The notes under the pieces were generated by a model. That model did not search any database and was not told where the DNA came from. It worked only from the letters and a program-made list of their open reading frames with translations. The translations under genes and the position numbers were made by a program. Shown here piece by piece: positions 61,026-61,122 of a DNA stretch of 61,122 nucleotides. Source of the stretch: Candidatus Methylomirabilis sp. (GTDB taxonomy: Bacteria > Muiribacteriota > Ozemobacteria > Ozemobacterales > Ozemobacteraceae); NCBI GenBank assembly GCA_020722725.1, contig DYKG01000019.1, forward strand, positions 1-61,122, read 5' to 3'. Numbering within the stretch: position 1 is the first letter of the stretch; every line of letters begins with the position of its first letter.

Positions 61026-61122
61026 TTAACATCTTCTTGCTATAGCTGCAAATAGTTTCCCTTTCAGCCAGCAATTCTCGGTATGCGGATTGGTGCAGCT
61101 TCCGGCAATGGTTTCGTCGGGA
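61026..61122 (-). CDS. 3' end of an unidentified gene (partial at the window edge)
   Basis: The minus strand is open from the window edge to a TAA at 61026-61028 and encodes PDETIAGSCTNPHTENCW then LKGKLFAAIARRC. Three cysteines and the compact charged end look protein-like. It ends 48 bases before the etfB start codon, in the same orientation, so it may be upstream in the same operon. I cannot name the family from 31 residues. Confidence 0.45.
   Translation of the reverse strand, partial: PDETIAGSCTNPHTENCWLKGKLFAAIARRC

Noticed and set aside
1-61122. CRISPR arrays, tRNA, rRNA, complete insertion sequences, phage genes
   Set aside because: No regularly spaced repeats, no cloverleaf or rRNA-like sequence, and only one transposase scar were seen by eye; an automated scan could still find a short RNA.

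Overview
The window is a dense bacterial chromosome segment of moderate GC. It has short intergenic gaps, clear AGGAG-type ribosome sites and no rRNA, tRNA or CRISPR. Gene content points to a free-living, probably anaerobic, fermentative heterotroph: NADP-type glutamate dehydrogenase, phosphate butyryltransferase/butyrate kinase, EtfBA with an acyl-CoA dehydrogenase, and a secreted amylase. Two pseudopilin cassettes with very large PilX-like proteins, a Tad-type motor, several coiled-coil and TPR proteins and a DnaK lacking the proteobacterial insertion would fit a deep-branching lineage such as Candidatus Riflebacteria. That placement is inference; no marker here proves it.

Layout. 1-3523 (+): a pseudopilin cassette, cut at its 5' end by the window edge. 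3524-4027: non-coding, repeat-like. 4028-9962 (-): a secreted repeat protein, gdhA, a bile-acid:sodium-symporter-family transporter and a TPR/zinc-peptidase protein. 10098-18990 (-): a heat-shock cluster in transcription order groES1-groEL1-groES2-groEL2-hrcA-grpE-dnaK-dnaJ, headed by a sigma70-like promoter and a perfect CIRCE operator (19024-19050). 19417-28804 (+): a second pseudopilin cassette ending in a large lipoprotein with fibronectin-like modules and an HEFQH metallopeptidase domain. 28846-30826 (-): a coiled-coil protein with a GrpE-like domain and zinc ribbon, a coupled 52-residue membrane protein, and a 53-residue ORF that looks like a collapsed ABC transporter. 30929-35272 (+): a compact Tad motor made of two fused genes, then a DUF523 protein. 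35564-44001: envelope proteins and peptidases (SLH-like, PrsW-like, M16, M48), murC and two small genes. 44008-47063 (-): a cNMP-binding/MinD-like fusion and comM. 47161-48564 (+): a TPR protein. 48561-52136 (-): an operon for a 23S rRNA methyltransferase, a Nudix hydrolase, Buk and Ptb. 52199-56993: a divergent pair, an RsbU-like phosphatase and an alpha-amylase. 57001-57138: an IS3-family transposase remnant. 57320-60977 (-): etfB-etfA-acyl-CoA dehydrogenase, with the tail of another gene at the right edge.

The main themes are protein quality control (two chaperonin pairs and a second GrpE-like protein), cell-surface machinery (two paralogous pseudopilin sets plus Tad) and acyl-CoA/acyl-phosphate fermentation. 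The most unusual items are the double groESL cluster under one CIRCE, the TadZ-TadA and TadB-TadC fusions, the GrpE-like coiled-coil/zinc-ribbon protein with its coupled small membrane protein, and several small genes found by reading the gaps.
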